A stretch of DNA of 8,000 nt from Actinomycetales bacterium (GTDB taxonomy: Bacteria; Actinomycetota; Actinomycetes; Propionibacteriales; Nocardioidaceae), in assembly GCA_012513165.1 (NCBI GenBank), contig JAAZCT010000096.1, positions 1 to 8,000 on the forward strand, read 5' to 3'. Every line of letters starts with the position of its first letter. The first letter of the stretch is position 1. This document shows positions 1-7,379 of the stretch, piece after piece. The notes beneath the pieces are model-generated. The model saw only the letters and a program-made list of their open reading frames with translations, had not been told where the DNA came from and made no database searches. A program made the position numbers and the translations under genes.

Positions 1-1640
1 ACACATGGCTACCACTCGGCTTGAAAGTTCTCAATCGTGTGGAGCAGATTGTTCGCGAAGAAATGGCCTCCATCGGGGCCCAAGAAATGCGCTTCCCAGC
101 TTTGCTGCCTAAAGAGCCGTATGAAGCCACCGACCGGTGGGACGAATACGGACCGAATTTGTTCCGAGTGAAAGACCGCCGAGGGACCGATATGTTGCTC
201 GGTCCTACCCACGAAGAAATGTTCACGCTCGCGGTGAAAGACATGTACTCCTCGTACAAGGATCTGCCCGCACGCCTGTACCAAATTCAAACCAAGTACC
301 GCGACGAAGCTCGCCCTAGGGCCGGAATCTTGCGGGGCCGCGAGTTCATCATGAAGGATTCCTATTCCTTCGACATCGACGATGCCGGTCTTGAAGCGGC
401 TTACCAGGCCCATCGTGATGCCTACATTCGTATCTTTGATCGTTTGGGCTTCGAGTATGTGATCGTCAAGGCCGATTCTGGCGCGATGGGCGGATCAGCC
501 AGCGAAGAGTTCCTTGCGGTATCTGAAACTGGTGAAGACACCTTCGTGCGTTCGGCTAAGGGGTATGCGGCCAACGTAGAGGCCGTAACTACGCACGTGC
601 CGGCCGCGATTGACTTCTCGGAGGCATCCGAGGCGCGGGTCGTACAAACTCCCGGCACATCGACAATCGAAACTCTCGTTGACGTCGTGAACGCCCAGTA
701 TCCGCGAGTCGATCGTCCTTGGACCGCCGCCGATACGCTCAAAAATGTCTTGGTTATGTTGGTGCACCCTGATGGAACTCGTGAACCTTTGGCAATTGGC
801 GTTCCGGGGGATAGGTCAGTCCACGACAAGCGGCTTGAGACAAGCGTGGCACCCGCCGAGATCGAGGCCTTCACAGAAGCTGATTTTGCAGCGCACCCAA
901 CGTTGGTGAAGGGATACATCGGGCCCCAAGCACTCGGTGCGGAATCTGCCAGTGGCATTCGCTATCTTCTAGATCCACGAGTGGTGGCTGGCTCGGCATG
1001 GGTCACTGGCGCAAACGCCGAAGGCGAACACGTCATCGGCCTAGTTGCAGGACGTGACTTCGGCTCCGATGGCGTGATTGAAGCGGCGGAAGTCCTAGCT
1101 GGCGATCCGGCTCCGGACGGTTCAGGCCCGCTCGAACTTGCCCGCGGCATCGAGATGGGACACATCTTCCAACTCGGTCGCAAATACGCCGAACGCTTGG
1201 GGCTTCAAGTTCTCAATGAAAACGGATCCCTCACGACTGTCACGATGGGTTCCTACGGAGTCGGTGTTTCCCGCGCGGTCGGTGTCATCGTCGAGGGATC
1301 GCATGATGATCGCGGTATCGTGTGGCCGCGCCAAATTTCCCCATTCGACGTTCATTTGGTGGTCGCAGGGAAGGCCCCGGAAATGTTTGAGGCCGCCGAG
1401 CAGATCGTCGCGGATCTAGAATCAGCGGGACTGAGCGTATTGTTCGACGACCGTCCGAAGGTTTCGCCGGGGGTGAAGTTCAAAGATGCTGAGCTGATTG
1501 GCGTTCCGACCATCATGGTGGTCGGTAAGGGATTGGCAGATGGCGTGGTGGAAATCAAAGACCGGCGTAGTAACGAAGCACGGTCGGCTTCCTTAGCGAC
1601 TTGCGTGGCCGAGGTAGTCGAGGAAGTCCGAGGACAGTAG
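1..1640 (+). CDS. proS: Prolyl-tRNA synthetase, bacterial type (5' end outside the window)
   Basis: ProRS attaches proline to tRNA-Pro in the cytoplasm using ATP. The reading frame is open to the left edge: the codons before the TTG at 21 read TWLPLG, the expected ProRS context, so that TTG is not the start and roughly 35-40 residues are missing. Class II motif 2 is clear at nt 294-356 ([18 protein letters not shown]), and motif 3 at about 1248-1274 (GSYGVGVSR). Between them, at roughly nt 650-1145, lies the insertion that forms the YbaK-like editing domain, which clears Ala-tRNA-Pro and marks the bacterial (long) ProRS type. The anticodon-binding domain follows from about 1338 to the TAG at 1638-1640. 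I see no frameshift. The gene converges on the minus-strand pair with an 11-bp gap. The family call is very secure; only the start cannot be given. Confidence 0.97.
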   Translation, partial: TWLPLGLKVLNRVEQIVREEMASIGAQEMRFPALLPKEPYEATDRWDEYGPNLFRVKDRRGTDMLLGPTHEEMFTLAVKDMYSSYKDLPARLYQIQTKYRDEARPRAGILRGREFIMKDSYSFDIDDAGLEAAYQAHRDAYIRIFDRLGFEYVIVKADSGAMGGSASEEFLAVSETGEDTFVRSAKGYAANVEAVTTHVPAAIDFSEASEARVVQTPGTSTIETLVDVVNAQYPRVDRPWTAADTLKNVLVMLVHPDGTREPLAIGVPGDRSVHDKRLETSVAPAEIEAFTEADFAAHPTLVKGYIGPQALGAESASGIRYLLDPRVVAGSAWVTGANAEGEHVIGLVAGRDFGSDGVIEAAEVLAGDPAPDGSGPLELARGIEMGHIFQLGRKYAERLGLQVLNENGSLTTVTMGSYGVGVSRAVGVIVEGSHDDRGIVWPRQISPFDVHLVVAGKAPEMFEAAEQIVADLESAGLSVLFDDRPKVSPGVKFKDAELIGVPTIMVVGKGLADGVVEIKDRRSNEARSASLATCVAEVVEEVRGQ

Positions 1641-1651
1641 TGGAGTGACGT

Positions 1652-2059
1652 CTAGTCCAAGCCGGGAAAGGCTTGGGCTGGCGCGCCCCACGCAACAGAT
1701 GAGATCGCGAGCTCGCTGAGAGCCTCGATAGCTTGCGCTCGTACGGTGTGGGTTCCAACGGGGATGAGTTCAAGTTGGACTTGGATTAGTTGGGCCAAGA
1801 GTTCTTGGGCGCGAAGCTGCATGGCCTCAGTGTCGACGAGAGCTCGCGATTCGTATCCAGGGTCGGGTGTCGGCGGTTCTTGATCTGCATCTATCAGCAG
1901 CGCACGGATGCGATCACGACTGGCTCTATGCGTGGCGGCCGAATTTTCTGCCAGTTTCCGCAACGTCTTGCTTCGAGCCCCGATGGTCTCGAAGGTCCAG
2001 ATGATCTCGTGTTCACGGCGCAGCTGAGTTAAGCGCAGATCTTTTTCTTTCGGAGTCAT
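1652..2059 (-). CDS. DUF4439 ferritin-like domain protein
   Basis: This 135-residue protein fits the actinobacterial DUF4439 family. It begins with a helix of the type LxxLRREHEIIWTFETIGAR, continues with a helix rich in A, H and R (about 38-55), has a proline-rich turn (DQEPPTPDPGY, about 59-69), two more helices, and ends in W-GAPAQAFPGL, an ending I associate with this family. DUF4439 is classed as a ferritin-like four-helix bundle of unknown function. I could not identify a complete ExxH-type di-metal site, so iron binding should not be assumed. The ATG at 2059 has a good ribosome-binding site, GAGGA, about 4 nt upstream on the minus strand, and overlaps the preceding stop codon as ATGA, which suggests coupled translation. 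No signal peptide is visible. A homologue (Rv2844) sits at the same place in M. tuberculosis, from memory. Confidence 0.8.
   Translation of the reverse strand: MTPKEKDLRLTQLRREHEIIWTFETIGARSKTLRKLAENSAATHRASRDRIRALLIDADQEPPTPDPGYESRALVDTEAMQLRAQELLAQLIQVQLELIPVGTHTVRAQAIEALSELAISSVAWGAPAQAFPGLD
1654..1679. terminator. Hairpin between convergent genes, possible bidirectional terminator
   Basis: A 10-bp inverted repeat, AGTCCAAGCC at 1654-1663 and GGCTTGGGCT at 1670-1679, encloses a 6-nt loop (GGGAAA) and contains one G-T pair. It lies 13 nt after the proS stop and covers the end of the minus-strand DUF4439 gene, including part of its stop codon at 1652-1654. Neither strand has a T-run after the stem, so it is not a textbook intrinsic terminator. 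Its position at a tail-to-tail junction makes a terminator or mRNA 3'-end stabiliser the likeliest role, but that is inference. Confidence 0.45.
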
Positions 2060-2493
2060 AGTTCCTCACGTTCAAGATTGCCCAATTGCGCCAGTCCTGC
2101 ACCTAAGGAAGCAAGAGTTTGTGCCAGTTGCATCGAGGTAGCGTCCAGTGCGTCTTTCCTGCGGCGTTTGGAAGTTGCGAGCAATTCAGTCTGGAATGCA
2201 GCCAAGGTTTCGGGCGGGTTTTCGTTCGCATTTTCTTGGGCGTTGCCACCAAGGTCAATGATTTGCTGCACGAGGATCTTGTGTGCGAACGTGGCGTTCA
2301 ACGTTGTCGCGACCGCAAGCAGCATCTGGTTCTCGGCGATCGCATTCGACACGAACTCTTGGTCGGTTGCACGGACTTCAGGGACGGGGTCGATCCCGGC
2401 GGCCCGAAGCAGGTCATCAGATTTTCCGCTCAAAACAAGCGCGCCGAGACCGGCTACTGCAACTGAGGCGAGAATTGTTCGACGTGTTGGCAC
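2056..2493 (-). CDS. Hypothetical exported or membrane-anchored protein next to the DUF4439 gene
   Basis: This 145-residue protein starts at a GTG; an in-frame TAG lies only 9 nt upstream (2503-2505), so no earlier start is possible. Residues 1-24 look like a signal or anchor: a twin arginine at 4-5 (TRRTIL, loosely Tat-like), then a hydrophobic Ala/Val/Leu/Gly stretch at about 7-22 ending in LSG-K. That is a lipobox shape without the cysteine, so it is probably not a lipoprotein. The rest is predicted by eye to be helical, with a conserved-looking AIAENQMLLAVATTLNATFAH segment (51-71) and a basic patch KRRRK (109-113). I do not recognise a catalytic motif. It is co-oriented and ATGA-linked with the DUF4439 gene, so the two probably act together. 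The position matches Rv2843 (alanine-rich membrane protein) of M. tuberculosis, from memory. It may itself be a degenerate ferritin-like protein. Confidence 0.72.
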   Translation of the reverse strand: MPTRRTILASVAVAGLGALVLSGKSDDLLRAAGIDPVPEVRATDQEFVSNAIAENQMLLAVATTLNATFAHKILVQQIIDLGGNAQENANENPPETLAAFQTELLATSKRRRKDALDATSMQLAQTLASLGAGLAQLGNLEREEL

Positions 2494-2572
2494 ATCTGAA
2501 CTCTACCCAGTCGATGTCATTCGATAGGCTAAGTCACTGCCGTAGGTACCCCACAACAGAACAGGCTCCATC
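2494..2572. promoter_or_regulatory. Divergent intergenic region upstream of rimP and the minus-strand pair
   Basis: This 79-bp gap separates two divergent start codons and must hold promoters for at least the minus-strand pair, and very likely one for the rimP-nusA-infB operon. The best plus-strand candidate is a TAnnnT-type -10 box, TAGGCT at 2525-2530, about 42 nt before the rimP ATG. No convincing -35 (TTGACA-like) box stands 16-18 nt before it. On the minus strand the only TAnnnT match near the start (TAGAGT, at 2505-2500) is so close that it would imply a leaderless or very short leader. Both assignments are weak. Confidence 0.35.
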
Positions 2573-3025
2573 ATGAACGACAGCATCGCAGCAGTAATCG
2601 AACCGATTGTGCGAGAGTTGGGATTCGATGTGGAAGCAATTGAAGTTCGTGGCTCGGGAAATCATCGGGTGCTCTTGGTCGCCATCGATTCTGACGCTGG
2701 GGTAGGTATCGATGAAATTACCTCCGTCACTAGGGCGCTCGCGCCGGTGCTGGACGAAACTGACGCTATGGGTCAAGAGCGGTACACGCTCGAAGTGACA
2801 ACCCGCGGAATCGACCGCCCCCTTACTGAACTTCGCCATTGGCGCCGCAACCACGGGCGCGTCGTTGCGGTTGAACTGACCGACACCGAACGTTTTGAGG
2901 CTCGAATCGGTTCGAGCGATGGCGAAGGTGTTGATCTTGAGATTCGAGGCGAGGCGATTCGCTTCCCCTTTGCAGACATAGCGAACGCTGTCATCCAGGT
3001 TGAACTGAACCGAAAGGACGTCTGA
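2573..3025 (+). CDS. rimP: Ribosome maturation factor RimP
   Basis: RimP binds the immature 30S subunit and helps assemble the region around S12 late in maturation. The 150-residue product has the usual length and two-domain plan. The N-terminal alpha/beta domain (about 1-80) carries the family pattern [18 protein letters not shown] and the [19 protein letters not shown] helix. The linker segment [13 protein letters not shown] (about 73-85) replaces the more common SPGxDRPL with TRGIDRPL. The C-terminal Sm-like beta-barrel (about 86-150) follows. The ATG at 2573 gives the expected N-terminus, although its ribosome-binding site is weak (AGG, 7 nt upstream). The stop codon overlaps the nusA ATG as TGATG. 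It is the first gene of the run shared with nusA, ylxR and infB. Confidence 0.95.
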   Translation: MNDSIAAVIEPIVRELGFDVEAIEVRGSGNHRVLLVAIDSDAGVGIDEITSVTRALAPVLDETDAMGQERYTLEVTTRGIDRPLTELRHWRRNHGRVVAVELTDTERFEARIGSSDGEGVDLEIRGEAIRFPFADIANAVIQVELNRKDV

Positions 3026-4098
3026 TGCATATCGATATGAGTGCACTTCGTGCACTAGAGCGAGAAAAGAACATTCCGTTCGGTTCGATCGTGGAAGCGA
3101 TCGAGACCGCGTTGCTTTCGGCCTATCACAAGTCTGTCGGGTCCTACCAGCATGCGCGGGTGGCTTTAGATCGAAGCACGGGCGACGTTGTCGTTTGGGC
3201 ACGTGAGCCGCTCGAAGAAGAGCCGCTGCCCGAGGGAGAAGAAGAACTCGAGTCCGCCGAAGTGCGCAGGGGCCCACGGTTGAGCCAAGAGTTTGATGAC
3301 ACGCCAGAAGACTTTGGCCGCTTCGCCGCTAGCGTCGCTCGTCAATTGATCATGCAGCGCATCCGCGAAATGGAAGACGAAGCTACCTTCGGCGAGTTCT
3401 CTGGCAAAGTCGGAGATATCGTTTCGGGCATCATTCAGCAGGGGCGTTCGCCCGGCGACGTTATGGTCGACTTAGGTCCGCTCGAAGGTTTGATGCCGTC
3501 CACAGAACGCGTGCCCGAAGAGCGTTACGCCCACGGAGAACGTATCAAGGCGTACGTATACGAGGTCGAGCGTGGGCCGCGTGGACCGCGGGTTCGCCTT
3601 TCACGAACGCACCCCAACCTAGTCAAGATGTTGTTTTCGCTTGAGGCACCGGAAATCGCGGACGGAACAGTCGAGATCGTCGCCATCGCCCGCGAGGCGG
3701 GACATCGCACCAAGATCGCAGTTCGCGCGAACGCTGCCGGCGTTAACGCTAAAGGCGCCTGCATTGGGCCGATGGGACAACGCGTCCGAAACGTCATGCA
3801 CGAACTCCATGGGGAAAAGATCGATATCGTGGACTTCGAGGACGATCCAGCCGAGTTCATTGCGCAGGCTTTGTCTCCGGCTCAAGTGTCTTCTGTCACA
3901 GTCGTAGACGAGAACGCTAGGGCAGCTCGAGTTATCGTCCCGGACTTCCAACTGTCCTTAGCCATTGGTAAAGAGGGCCAGAATGCCCGTCTTGCAGCGA
4001 AACTGACGGGCTGGAGAATCGACATTCGTCCGGATTCGAATCCCGATGCGGTACCAGGACAGCGTGGCGATTCGAGTTCTCTTCCTAGTAACGGCTAG
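3025..4098 (+). CDS. nusA: Transcription termination/antitermination factor NusA
   Basis: NusA binds RNA polymerase and nascent RNA, promotes pausing and hairpin-dependent termination, and joins the antitermination complexes on rRNA operons. The 357 residues hold an RNAP-binding N-terminal domain (about 1-125), an S1 domain (about 128-195, from [14 protein letters not shown]), KH1 (about 225-285, loop GPMG at 248-251) and KH2 (about 290-350, loop GKEG at 315-318). It ends shortly after KH2, so the two acidic repeats of the E. coli protein are absent, as usual in actinobacteria. An acidic insert (about 62-80, rich in E) sits in the N-terminal domain. The ATG at 3025 overlaps the rimP stop and has a good AAAGGA site 6 nt upstream; the MHIDMSAL start matches the MNIDMAAL pattern of mycobacterial NusA. 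A second ATG at 3037 is possible but less likely. Confidence 0.97.
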   Translation: MHIDMSALRALEREKNIPFGSIVEAIETALLSAYHKSVGSYQHARVALDRSTGDVVVWAREPLEEEPLPEGEEELESAEVRRGPRLSQEFDDTPEDFGRFAASVARQLIMQRIREMEDEATFGEFSGKVGDIVSGIIQQGRSPGDVMVDLGPLEGLMPSTERVPEERYAHGERIKAYVYEVERGPRGPRVRLSRTHPNLVKMLFSLEAPEIADGTVEIVAIAREAGHRTKIAVRANAAGVNAKGACIGPMGQRVRNVMHELHGEKIDIVDFEDDPAEFIAQALSPAQVSSVTVVDENARAARVIVPDFQLSLAIGKEGQNARLAAKLTGWRIDIRPDSNPDAVPGQRGDSSSLPSNG

Positions 4099-4100
4099 AC

Positions 4101-4397
4101 TTGTCGACGGTGGTCCGCACGTGTATCGGTTGTCGAGAGCGTGCAGCAAAGATCGCTTTGGTGCGAGTCGTGTCAGTACCAGTCAATAACTCATTCGAGT
4201 TGTTGGTTGATCAGGCCGGAACGCAACTGGGACGCGGGGCGTATATTCATCCTGCGGAACAGTGCCTCAAAGCAGCAATCACGCGTAAGGCGTTCGGTAG
4301 GGCTCTTCGAATCGAAGGGCGTGTAAATGCCGATGCACTCGAAGTATGGTTGCAGCAACAACGGCCCGGAACACATGACCAGGTGGAGTCACCGTGA
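4101..4397 (+). CDS. ylxR: YlxR family RNA-binding-type protein
   Basis: The protein has both hallmarks of the YlxR (DUF448) family: RTCIGCRER near the N-terminus and GRGAYIHP in the middle (about 44-51), followed by a Cys, a basic KAAITRKAFGRAL helix and a C-terminal helix. The family has a fold suggestive of nucleic-acid binding; its place between nusA and infB is strongly conserved, and roles in RNase P modulation or transcription have been proposed but are not settled. The start is uncertain. TTG at 4101 gives 98 residues, and GTG at 4110 gives 95 residues beginning MVRTC, as I recall for mycobacterial members. A TAA lies in frame at 4089, so no earlier start exists. Neither candidate has a clear ribosome-binding site, which fits coupling to nusA, whose stop is only 2-11 nt away. 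The stop codon shares bases with a GTG that opens a small reading frame. Confidence 0.9.
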   Translation: MSTVVRTCIGCRERAAKIALVRVVSVPVNNSFELLVDQAGTQLGRGAYIHPAEQCLKAAITRKAFGRALRIEGRVNADALEVWLQQQRPGTHDQVESP

Positions 4398-4456
4398 CTC
4401 CCATTGACGGAATCGGAGCACACGCTCATGAGCACTCGATGAATACATCAAAATGA
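4394..4456 (+). CDS. Candidate 20-codon small ORF overlapping the ylxR stop
   Basis: A GTG overlaps the ylxR TGA (GTGA at 4394-4397) and opens 20 codons ending at TGA 4454-4456. The predicted peptide starts MTPIDGIG and is histidine-rich in its middle (AHAHEHS), ending MNTSK. The ribosome-binding site AGGTGGAG at 4381-4388 lies 5 nt before this GTG; it is as good as the infB site and far better than that of ylxR. No membrane segment or known family is visible. It may be a translated leader peptide of infB rather than a functional protein, or it may be chance. Support comes from the site and the stop/start overlap only; length gives no statistical weight. Confidence 0.4.
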   Translation: MTPIDGIGAHAHEHSMNTSK

Positions 4457-4511
4457 GCCTGCACATCAATTTGTGATCCGTCCCTTCGGGCGGGTCGCCT
4501 GAAGGAGAAAA
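4398..4511 (+). promoter_or_regulatory. ylxR-infB leader region
   Basis: This is the largest gap inside an otherwise tightly packed operon. It contains the 20-codon frame described separately and, one frame over, three short frames linked by ATGA overlaps: ATG 4428 (MSTR, stop 4440-4442), ATG 4439 (MNTSK, stop 4454-4456, the same frame as the end of the 20-codon ORF), and ATG 4453 (MSLHINL, stop 4474-4476). A hairpin at 4473-4498 follows, then the infB ribosome-binding site GAAGGAG at 4501-4507. I see no convincing promoter. The arrangement suggests a translated or structured leader that affects IF2 synthesis, but this is inference. Confidence 0.4.
4473..4498 (+). promoter_or_regulatory. Stable hairpin immediately upstream of the infB ribosome-binding site
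   Basis: The arms GTGATCCG plus CCC (4473-4480 and 4482-4484) pair with GGG plus CGGGTCGC (4488-4498). This gives 11 pairs, two of them G-U, with one bulged U at 4481 and a UUC loop; a C(UUCG)G tetraloop is an alternative at the tip. There is no T-run afterwards, so it is unlikely to be a terminator. The 3' foot ends 2 nt before the GAAGGAG site, and the 5' foot contains the stop codon (4474-4476) of the last mini-ORF. A ribosome ending there would open the stem. Regulation, RNA processing or mRNA stability are all possible roles. Confidence 0.5.
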
Positions 4512-7379
4512 GTGGCTGTCAGAGTCCACGAACTCGCTAAAGAGTTCGGTGTTGAGAGCAAAGAAGTCCTAGCTGTCTTAAAAGACATGGGCGAATACGT
4601 TAAATCTGCTGCATCGACAGTAGAACCACCCGTGGTGCGTCGTCTAGACGAAGAGCACGGTGCGCGTCTTCGTGAGTTGGGTGCCAAGAAGGCTGCCAAA
4701 AAGGCGGCCAAGAAAGCACCCGCTAAGAAAGTTGCCGCTAAGAAGGCTGCTGAATCTAGCGAAACAGAAGTCGCCGAGGCTGTTGTCGAGGATGTTCCCC
4801 AGGCCACTGCGCCTGCCGACGCACCCACGACTCCAGCCGCACCTAAGCCCGGCCCTCGTGTGAAGAAAGAAGTCGAACCAGAACCTGCCCCGGCTCCCAG
4901 CGAACCGGAACCAGTTGCTGAATCGACCCCAGACGCTGAGGACGGGCCAAGCGCGCCCGAAGCCGAAGACGTCAAGCCGGCCGCCCCTCGGCCAGGCTCC
5001 GCAGGAGGGCTGCCCACTGGTAGTCCTCGTCCGGGTCCTCGTCCGGGCACTCGTCCAGGCAACAATCCCTTCTCGTCCACTCAGGGCATGCAACAGAACC
5101 GTCCTCCTCGGCCGCCCGCGGCTCGTGAAGGCGCTCCAGCGCGTCCAGGGATGCCGAAACCAAACCCGGCCATGATGCCGAAACAATCGGGTCTAGCAGG
5201 CCAGCCAGGGCCTCGTCCTGGCGGTCGTGGTCCCGGCGGTCCTGGTGGTCGCGGTCCCGGCGGTGCTGGTGGGCGCGGTCCTGGTGGACCTGGCGCCCGT
5301 CAAGGTGCACCTGCTGGCGGTCGTGGTCCTGGCGGACCCGGTGGGGGTGCACCTGCTGGTGGTCGTGGTCCTGGCGGACCCGGCAGCGGTGGCGGTTTCG
5401 GTGGCCCTCCAGGTCGCCCTGGTGGTGGTCGTGGACCCGGAGCACGCGGCGGTACGCAAGGTGCATTCGGTCGCGCAGGTGGCCCAGTGCGTCGTGGACG
5501 CAAGAGCAAACGCGCGAAGCGTCAAGAGTTTGATCAGATGCAAGCACCGTCGATTGGTGGCGTGCGCGTCCGCAAGGGTAACGGCGAAGTTGTTCGTCTC
5601 GCCCGCGGAGCATCACTGACAGACTTTGCAGACAAGATTGGCGGAGACGCAGCGTCCCTAGTTCAGGTGTTATTCCACTTGGGCGAAATGGTGACTGCCA
5701 CCCAGTCGGTTAACGATGAAACCTTGCAAATTCTTGGTGAAGAACTGAACTACGACGTTCAGGTTGTTTCGCCAGAAGATGAAGACCGCGAATTGCTTGA
5801 ATCGTTCTCGCTCGAGTTTGGTGAGCATGAAGGTAACGAAGATGACTTGGTGGCTCGTCCACCAGTCGTGACGGTCATGGGCCACGTTGATCACGGTAAG
5901 ACCCGTTTGCTCGATGCTTTGCGAAGCGCAAATGTGGCTGCTAAAGAAGCCGGCGGCATCACCCAAACAATCGGCGCGTACCAAGTTGCAACGGAAGTTG
6001 ACGGCAAGGAACGCTCGATCACGTTTATCGATACGCCAGGTCACGAGGCGTTTACCGCCATGCGTGCTCGTGGTGCGCAGGCTACAGACATCGCGGTTCT
6101 TGTTGTCGCTGCAGATGATGGTGTTATGCCACAGACAGTTGAGGCACTCAACCACGCGAAGGCCGCAGGCGTTCCGATCGTTGTTGCCGTCAACAAGGTG
6201 GACAAGCCAGGTGCTGATCCCACGCGTGCACGCGGCCAACTCTCTGAGTTCGGACTCGTTCCCGAAGAGTACGGTGGCGAAGCGATGTTCGTTGACGTTT
6301 CGGCAAAGGCTGGAACGGGTCTCGATAAGTTGCTTGAGGCCATCGTCCTGACGGCTGATGCGTCGCTCGACTTGCGTGCCAATCCGACACAGAACGCTGA
6401 AGGTCTGGCCATCGAGGCTCATTTGGATCGCGGTCGCGGCCCAGTGGCTACGGTTCTGGTCCAGCGCGGTACCTTGCGTGTTGGCGATTCGATCGTGGCG
6501 GGACCGGCGTTCGGTCGCGTTCGTGCGATGCTCGACGAGTTCGGCAACCCGCTCGAAGAAGCAACCCCGTCGCGTCCTGCGTTGGTGTTGGGTCTGACGG
6601 CAGTGCCAGGCGCCGGAGATAACTTCATGGCTGTCGACGACGACCGCATCGCTCGCCAGATCGCTGAAAAGCGTGAGGCCCGTGAGCGCAACGCGCTGTT
6701 GGCTAAGCGCACCAGTCGCCGCACCCTCGAAGACTTCATGTCGTCGATGGAGCAAGGTGAAACCAACGAGTTGTTGCTCATCCTTAAGGGTGACGGTTCC
6801 GGTTCGGTTGAAGCCCTAGAAGATGCGCTCAGCCAAATCGACATCGGCGACGAAGTTGCTTTGCGCGTGATCGATCGCGGTGTCGGTGCCATCACCGAAA
6901 CCAACGTCGACCTCGCAGCCGCATCGAACGCCATCATCATTGGTTACAACGTTCGCGCTCAAGGTAAAGCGACCGAAGTTGCCGATCGTGAAGGCGTCGA
7001 GATCCGCTACTACTCGATCATTTACCAGGCCATCGAAGAGATCGAAGCCGCTCTCAAGGGCATGCTCAAGCCAATTTACGAAGAGCATCAACTGGGTCAG
7101 GCCGAGATCCGCGAGATCTTCCGTTCCTCCAAGATCGGAAACATCGCAGGCTGCATGATCACATCTGGATCGGTCAAGCGCAATGCGAAAGCACGTTTGC
7201 TGCGTGACGGAGCAGTTGTGGCAGACAATCTCGATTTGGCCAGCTTGCGCCGCGAACGCGATGACGCTTCGGAAGTCCGTGAAGGCTTCGAGTGTGGCAT
7301 CGTGCTCAAGGGTTACAGCGATGTCAAGATCGGCGACATCATTGAGTCCTTCGAGTTGCGTGAGAAAGCACGCGACTGA
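4512..7379 (+). CDS. infB: Translation initiation factor IF2
   Basis: IF2 is the GTPase that places formyl-Met-tRNA on the 30S subunit and promotes 50S joining. The 955-residue protein is long, as in actinobacteria. It has a first IF2_N domain (about 1-52), a Lys/Ala-rich stretch (58-80), an acidic Pro/Ala region (82-160), a Pro/Arg then Gly/Arg/Pro low-complexity linker (160-325), a basic patch [12 protein letters not shown] (327-338) and a second IF2_N domain (about 362-418). The G domain shows G1 GHVDHGKT (457-464), G2 [12 protein letters not shown] (481-492), G3 DTPG (507-510), G4 NKVD (561-564) and G5 SAK (597-599). Domain II (from about 630), domain III and the C-terminal initiator-tRNA-binding domain IV (about 855-955) follow. 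The GTG start has GAAGGAG 4 nt upstream and gives the expected [13 protein letters not shown]. The stop overlaps the rbfA ATG. No frameshift is seen. Confidence 0.98.
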   Translation: MAVRVHELAKEFGVESKEVLAVLKDMGEYVKSAASTVEPPVVRRLDEEHGARLRELGAKKAAKKAAKKAPAKKVAAKKAAESSETEVAEAVVEDVPQATAPADAPTTPAAPKPGPRVKKEVEPEPAPAPSEPEPVAESTPDAEDGPSAPEAEDVKPAAPRPGSAGGLPTGSPRPGPRPGTRPGNNPFSSTQGMQQNRPPRPPAAREGAPARPGMPKPNPAMMPKQSGLAGQPGPRPGGRGPGGPGGRGPGGAGGRGPGGPGARQGAPAGGRGPGGPGGGAPAGGRGPGGPGSGGGFGGPPGRPGGGRGPGARGGTQGAFGRAGGPVRRGRKSKRAKRQEFDQMQAPSIGGVRVRKGNGEVVRLARGASLTDFADKIGGDAASLVQVLFHLGEMVTATQSVNDETLQILGEELNYDVQVVSPEDEDRELLESFSLEFGEHEGNEDDLVARPPVVTVMGHVDHGKTRLLDALRSANVAAKEAGGITQTIGAYQVATEVDGKERSITFIDTPGHEAFTAMRARGAQATDIAVLVVAADDGVMPQTVEALNHAKAAGVPIVVAVNKVDKPGADPTRARGQLSEFGLVPEEYGGEAMFVDVSAKAGTGLDKLLEAIVLTADASLDLRANPTQNAEGLAIEAHLDRGRGPVATVLVQRGTLRVGDSIVAGPAFGRVRAMLDEFGNPLEEATPSRPALVLGLTAVPGAGDNFMAVDDDRIARQIAEKREARERNALLAKRTSRRTLEDFMSSMEQGETNELLLILKGDGSGSVEALEDALSQIDIGDEVALRVIDRGVGAITETNVDLAAASNAIIIGYNVRAQGKATEVADREGVEIRYYSIIYQAIEEIEAALKGMLKPIYEEHQLGQAEIREIFRSSKIGNIAGCMITSGSVKRNAKARLLRDGAVVADNLDLASLRRERDDASEVREGFECGIVLKGYSDVKIGDIIESFELREKARD
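5206..5450 (+). repeat. Gly/Pro/Arg-rich coding repeat inside infB
   Basis: The DNA is a run of related GGTCGTGGTCCTGGCGG-type units coding [10 protein letters not shown] variants. The clearest exact structure is a tandem pair with a 42-bp (14-codon) period: 5304-5341 and 5346-5383 match over 38 bp with one C/T difference (5318 versus 5360) and encode [14 protein letters not shown] twice. The frame is kept throughout. The protein segment should be disordered. Repeat units of this kind readily expand or contract between strains. Confidence 0.85.

Noticed and set aside
21..23. TTG as the start of proS
   Set aside because: The frame stays open to the left edge and encodes the conserved TWLPLG segment just before it, so the true start is outside the window.
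422..958. Minus-strand open frame (178 codons) opposite proS
   Set aside because: It is antisense to the conserved ProRS core and editing domain and has no recognisable domain.
2078..2527. Plus-strand open frame (149 codons) opposite the exported-protein gene
   Set aside because: The minus strand has the coherent signal segment, the ATGA coupling and the DUF4439 partner; the plus frame is Ser/Ala/Arg-rich without a recognisable domain.
2534..3277. Minus-strand open frame (247 codons) opposite rimP and the start of nusA
   Set aside because: It is antisense to two secure genes and shows no family resemblance; it looks like a codon-bias shadow.
4473..4498. Intrinsic terminator between ylxR and infB
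   Set aside because: The stem is not followed by a T-run; an A-rich ribosome-binding site follows instead, and the downstream genes belong to the same operon.
5206..5450. CRISPR-like or non-coding tandem repeat array
   Set aside because: The repeats are in frame with infB, have no unique spacers and encode a Gly/Arg/Pro linker typical of actinobacterial IF2.
4466..5616. Minus-strand open frames opposite the IF2 low-complexity region
   Set aside because: Their Ser/Gly/Ala- or Arg/His/Asp-rich products are the reverse reading of the repetitive infB DNA, not genes.
5670..6755. Long minus-strand open frame (361 codons) opposite the infB G domain
   Set aside because: It lies wholly antisense to unmistakable IF2 motifs, its translation has irregular composition and no recognisable family, and open antisense frames are common under biased codon use.
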